Source: Gallaecimonas kandeliae (GTDB lineage: Bacteria > Pseudomonadota > Gammaproteobacteria > Enterobacterales > Gallaecimonadaceae). From it: a stretch of DNA of 64,000 nucleotides. The stretch covers positions 3,347,501 to 3,411,500 of the forward strand of contig NZ_CP118480.1 in assembly GCF_030450055.1 (NCBI RefSeq), written 5' to 3'. Under the pieces are notes generated by a model. It had not been told where the DNA came from and did not search any database. It saw only the letters and a program-made list of their open reading frames with translations. The position numbers and the translations under genes were made by a program. Positions 61,792 to 64,000 of the stretch are shown here, piece by piece. Numbering within the stretch: the first letter of the stretch is position 1; each line of letters begins with the position of its first letter.

Positions 61792-62541
61792 ATGGAATGG
61801 CTGGCAGATCCCAGCGCCTGGGTCGCACTGGCGACATTGACGGCGCTGGAAATCGTCCTCGGCGTCGACAACATCATCTTCATCTCAGTGCTGGTGGGGC
61901 GCCTGCCCGAACAGCAACGTCAGAAGGCGCGGCTGCTCGGCCTGGCCCTGGCCATGGGTACCCGCATCTTGCTGCTGCTATCGCTGGCCTGGGTCATGGG
62001 CCTGACCAGCCCCTGGTTCAGCCTGGCCGGCTTCGCCATCTCGGGCCGTGACAGCATCCTTATCCTCGGTGGCCTCTTCCTTATCTGGAAGAGCACCCAT
62101 GAGATCCACAACAGCCTGGAAGGGGCAGAGGAAAGCCAAGCCGCGCCCCGCTCCGTGACCCTGGCCGCCACCCTGGTGCAGATCGCCCTCATCGACATCG
62201 TCTTCTCCCTGGATTCGGTGATCACCGCCGTGGGCCTGGCCAACCATGTGCAGGTGATGATCATCGCCATAGTGCTGTCGGTACTGGTGATGATGGCGGC
62301 CGCCAAGGCCATAGGGGACTTCGTGGACCGCCACCCCAGCATCAAGATGCTGGCCCTGTCCTTCCTGATCCTGGTGGGCTTCACCCTCACCGGCGAGGGC
62401 TTCGGCCTGCACATTCCCAAGGGCTACGTCTACTTCGCCATGGCCTTCTCCCTGGCCGTGGAAACCCTCAACCTGCGGGCCCGCAAGAAGCGCCAGCAGG
62501 CGGTCAAACTGCACAAGCAGCTGCCGGGAGAGCCTTCATGA
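61792..62541 (+). CDS. TerC-family integral membrane protein
   Basis: This 249-aa protein has about seven membrane helices. The first carries the family motif ALEIVLGVDNIIFIS, and a second conserved acidic motif occurs at ALIDIVFSLDSVITAVG. TerC/YgdQ-type proteins are implicated in metal (Mn) export or tellurite resistance; which applies here is not clear. It overlaps ghrA by 4 bp. Confidence 0.9.
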   Translation: MEWLADPSAWVALATLTALEIVLGVDNIIFISVLVGRLPEQQRQKARLLGLALAMGTRILLLLSLAWVMGLTSPWFSLAGFAISGRDSILILGGLFLIWKSTHEIHNSLEGAEESQAAPRSVTLAATLVQIALIDIVFSLDSVITAVGLANHVQVMIIAIVLSVLVMMAAAKAIGDFVDRHPSIKMLALSFLILVGFTLTGEGFGLHIPKGYVYFAMAFSLAVETLNLRARKKRQQAVKLHKQLPGEPS

Positions 62542-63455
62542 GCCTCGCCATCATCATGCCGGGCCGCAACGGCGAAGGCCTGGCCGAGCGCCTCAAGGCC
62601 CTGGACGGCGGCCTGGACATCCAGATCTGGCCCGACATAGAGCGGCCGGAGGCGGTGGAATTCGCCCTCTGCTGGCAGCCGCCCCAAGGGGTGTTGGGGG
62701 ACTTTCCCGCCCTCAAGGTGGTGCAGAGCCTGGGCGCCGGAGTGGACGGCCTGACCGAGGCTATCCCCCTGGGCGTGACCCTCTGCCGCACCGTCAGCCC
62801 CAGCCTCAAGACCGACATGCGCGACTATGTGCTGCTGGCCATCCTCGCCGAACAGCGCCAGTGGGACGCCATGGCCGCCGACCAGGCCCAGGGCCACTGG
62901 CAACCCCGCCATTACCGGCGCGGCGGCGTGGTGGGCATCATGGGCCTGGGGGAACTGGGCCAGGCGGTGGCGGCTGGCCTGGCCGGGCTCGGCTTCCAAT
63001 TGAAGGGCTGGAGCCGCACCCTCAAGCGTCTGCCGGCCATGGAAACCTTCCACGGCCCCGAGCAGCTTGAGGATTTCCTGGCGGATCTGGACTACCTGAT
63101 CTGCCTGCTACCCCTGACCGACCAGACCCGCGGCCTGATGGACAGCGGCTTCTTCGCCAAGCTCGGCAAGCCCTGCTACCTCATCCAGGCCGGGCGCGGC
63201 CCCCAACTGGTGGAAGCCGACCTGCGCTCGGCCCTTGACCAGGGCCTGCTGCGCGGCGCCTGCCTGGACGTCTTCGATGTCGAGCCCCTGCCGCCGTCCA
63301 GCCCGCTCTGGCAGCACCCCAGGGTGCGCATCACCCCCCACTGCGCCAGCGTCACCAGCGGCAAGGAGCTGGCCAAGGCCGTCTACCACAACTACCTGGC
63401 CATGTGCCAAGGGCTGGCCCTGGACCAGGTCGTCGACCCTGAACAAGGTTACTGA
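62538..63455 (+). CDS. ghrA: glyoxylate/hydroxypyruvate reductase A
   Basis: This 305-aa D-2-hydroxyacid dehydrogenase has the coenzyme-binding motif GIMGLGELGQAVA, LLPLTDQTRGLMD, QAGRGPQLVEADL with the catalytic Arg region, DVFDVEPLP, and a C-terminal catalytic His in ITPHCASVT. It reduces glyoxylate and hydroxypyruvate with NADPH. The start overlaps the terC stop (ATGA). Confidence 0.9.
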   Translation: MSLAIIMPGRNGEGLAERLKALDGGLDIQIWPDIERPEAVEFALCWQPPQGVLGDFPALKVVQSLGAGVDGLTEAIPLGVTLCRTVSPSLKTDMRDYVLLAILAEQRQWDAMAADQAQGHWQPRHYRRGGVVGIMGLGELGQAVAAGLAGLGFQLKGWSRTLKRLPAMETFHGPEQLEDFLADLDYLICLLPLTDQTRGLMDSGFFAKLGKPCYLIQAGRGPQLVEADLRSALDQGLLRGACLDVFDVEPLPPSSPLWQHPRVRITPHCASVTSGKELAKAVYHNYLAMCQGLALDQVVDPEQGY

Positions 63456-63480
63456 AACTGACTTAAAGGAAGGAGCAACC

Positions 63481-64000
63481 ATGGCAGATCAATACGGCGC
63501 CCTGAAGCGGCAGGTACACATGCTTGGCGACATGCTGGGCCAGACCATAGCCCACGACCAGGGCGAGGCCTGCCTGGACCGTATTGAGGCCATCCGTCAG
63601 CTGGCCAAGGCCGCCCGCTTCGGCGACCGCACCCGCCGCGACGAGCTGCTGGAGATGCTCACCAGCCTGCCGGACGACGAGCTGGTGCCGGTGGCCCGCG
63701 CCTTCAACCAGTTCCTCAACCTCGCCAACATCGCCGAGCAGCATTTCTCCATCGCCAACAACCTCGACAGCGCCGGCAAGCACCTGGACGCCCTGCTGGA
63801 AGGCCTGAGCGCCGACCAGAAGGCCAGGCTGCCCCAGGTACTGAAGGAGCTGGACATAGAGCTGGTGCTCACCGCCCACCCCACCGAGGTGACCCGCCGC
63901 ACCAACATCGTCAAGTACGACGAGATAGCCCACTGCCTGGAAGCCCTGGACAACCCCGCCATCGGCAAGGCCGAACAGCAGCATTGGCAGGACAGGCTGC
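63481..64000 (+). CDS. ppc: phosphoenolpyruvate carboxylase, N-terminal part
   Basis: The first 173 residues of the enzyme that makes oxaloacetate from PEP and bicarbonate. The catalytic His lies in LVLTAHPTEVTRRT, the standard signature about 140 residues from the start. The ATG at 63481 follows aaggaaggagc. The gene runs off the window edge. Confidence 0.96.
   Translation, partial: MADQYGALKRQVHMLGDMLGQTIAHDQGEACLDRIEAIRQLAKAARFGDRTRRDELLEMLTSLPDDELVPVARAFNQFLNLANIAEQHFSIANNLDSAGKHLDALLEGLSADQKARLPQVLKELDIELVLTAHPTEVTRRTNIVKYDEIAHCLEALDNPAIGKAEQQHWQDRL

Overview
The window is chromosomal DNA of a high-GC gammaproteobacterium. The evidence is the gene order mrcA / pilMNOPQ-aroK-aroB-damX-dam and rpe-gph-trpS, an argCBFGH cluster with argE divergent and an N-acetyltransferase domain fused to ArgH, and gammaproteobacterial families such as TorF, DUF2970, DUF3019 and MipA. 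A Gallaecimonas-like or other marine Alteromonadales/Aeromonadales genome would fit; this is inference, since no marker gene such as 16S rRNA is present. I see no tRNA, rRNA or CRISPR array.

Positions 1-1279 hold the end of an upstream gene and an outer-membrane barrel protein. Positions 1.3-34 kb form a two-partner-secretion / contact-dependent-inhibition island on the minus strand. cdiB (transporter) is followed by cdiA (6630 codons, with a 1857-bp unit present three times in tandem), then by a toxin-tip/cdiI pair. Downstream of cdiI lies about 10 kb of displaced toxin-tip/immunity modules. These include two copies of a PD-(D/E)xK-like nuclease tip with its immunity gene plus a third internal scrap, a HAE/CxxC deaminase tip, an Imm70 gene, a truncated SUKH (SMI1/KNR4) gene, and a CdiI-like gene beside a short toxin tail. 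The modules are separated and often truncated by a mobile element. That element encodes a Y1/HUH (REP-associated-type) transposase, is 1241 bp long with about 20-bp terminal inverted repeats, and occurs in three copies plus many remnants and solo ends. One copy is interrupted by an IS903-group IS5 element with a perfect 9-bp target duplication. The element end carries an in-frame tail and stop codon that have become the C-terminus of two unrelated immunity proteins.

Positions 34.2-36.6 kb hold rpe-gph-trpS. A plus-strand block (gabD-like dehydrogenase, torF, a small exported protein, DUF2970; 36.7-39.7 kb) separates these genes from dam, to which they are joined in many relatives. dam, damX, aroB, aroK and pilQPONM follow on the minus strand, with mrcA divergent. 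Next on the plus strand are bfd-bfr, a MipA/OmpV protein, DUF3019, a 42-codon remnant of a response regulator with a large internal deletion, and its sensor kinase. The arginine genes argC-B-F-G-H(A) run on the minus strand; a paired ARG box lies in the gap to divergent argE. A TerC protein, ghrA and the 5' part of ppc close the window.

The island is the accessory part and the most interesting: a contact-dependent toxin system whose archive of spare toxin/immunity cassettes appears to have been cut and shuffled by a transposon. The rest is ordinary core metabolism, with local rearrangements: the split dam operon, the collapsed rstA-like gene and a duplicated gabD 3' end.
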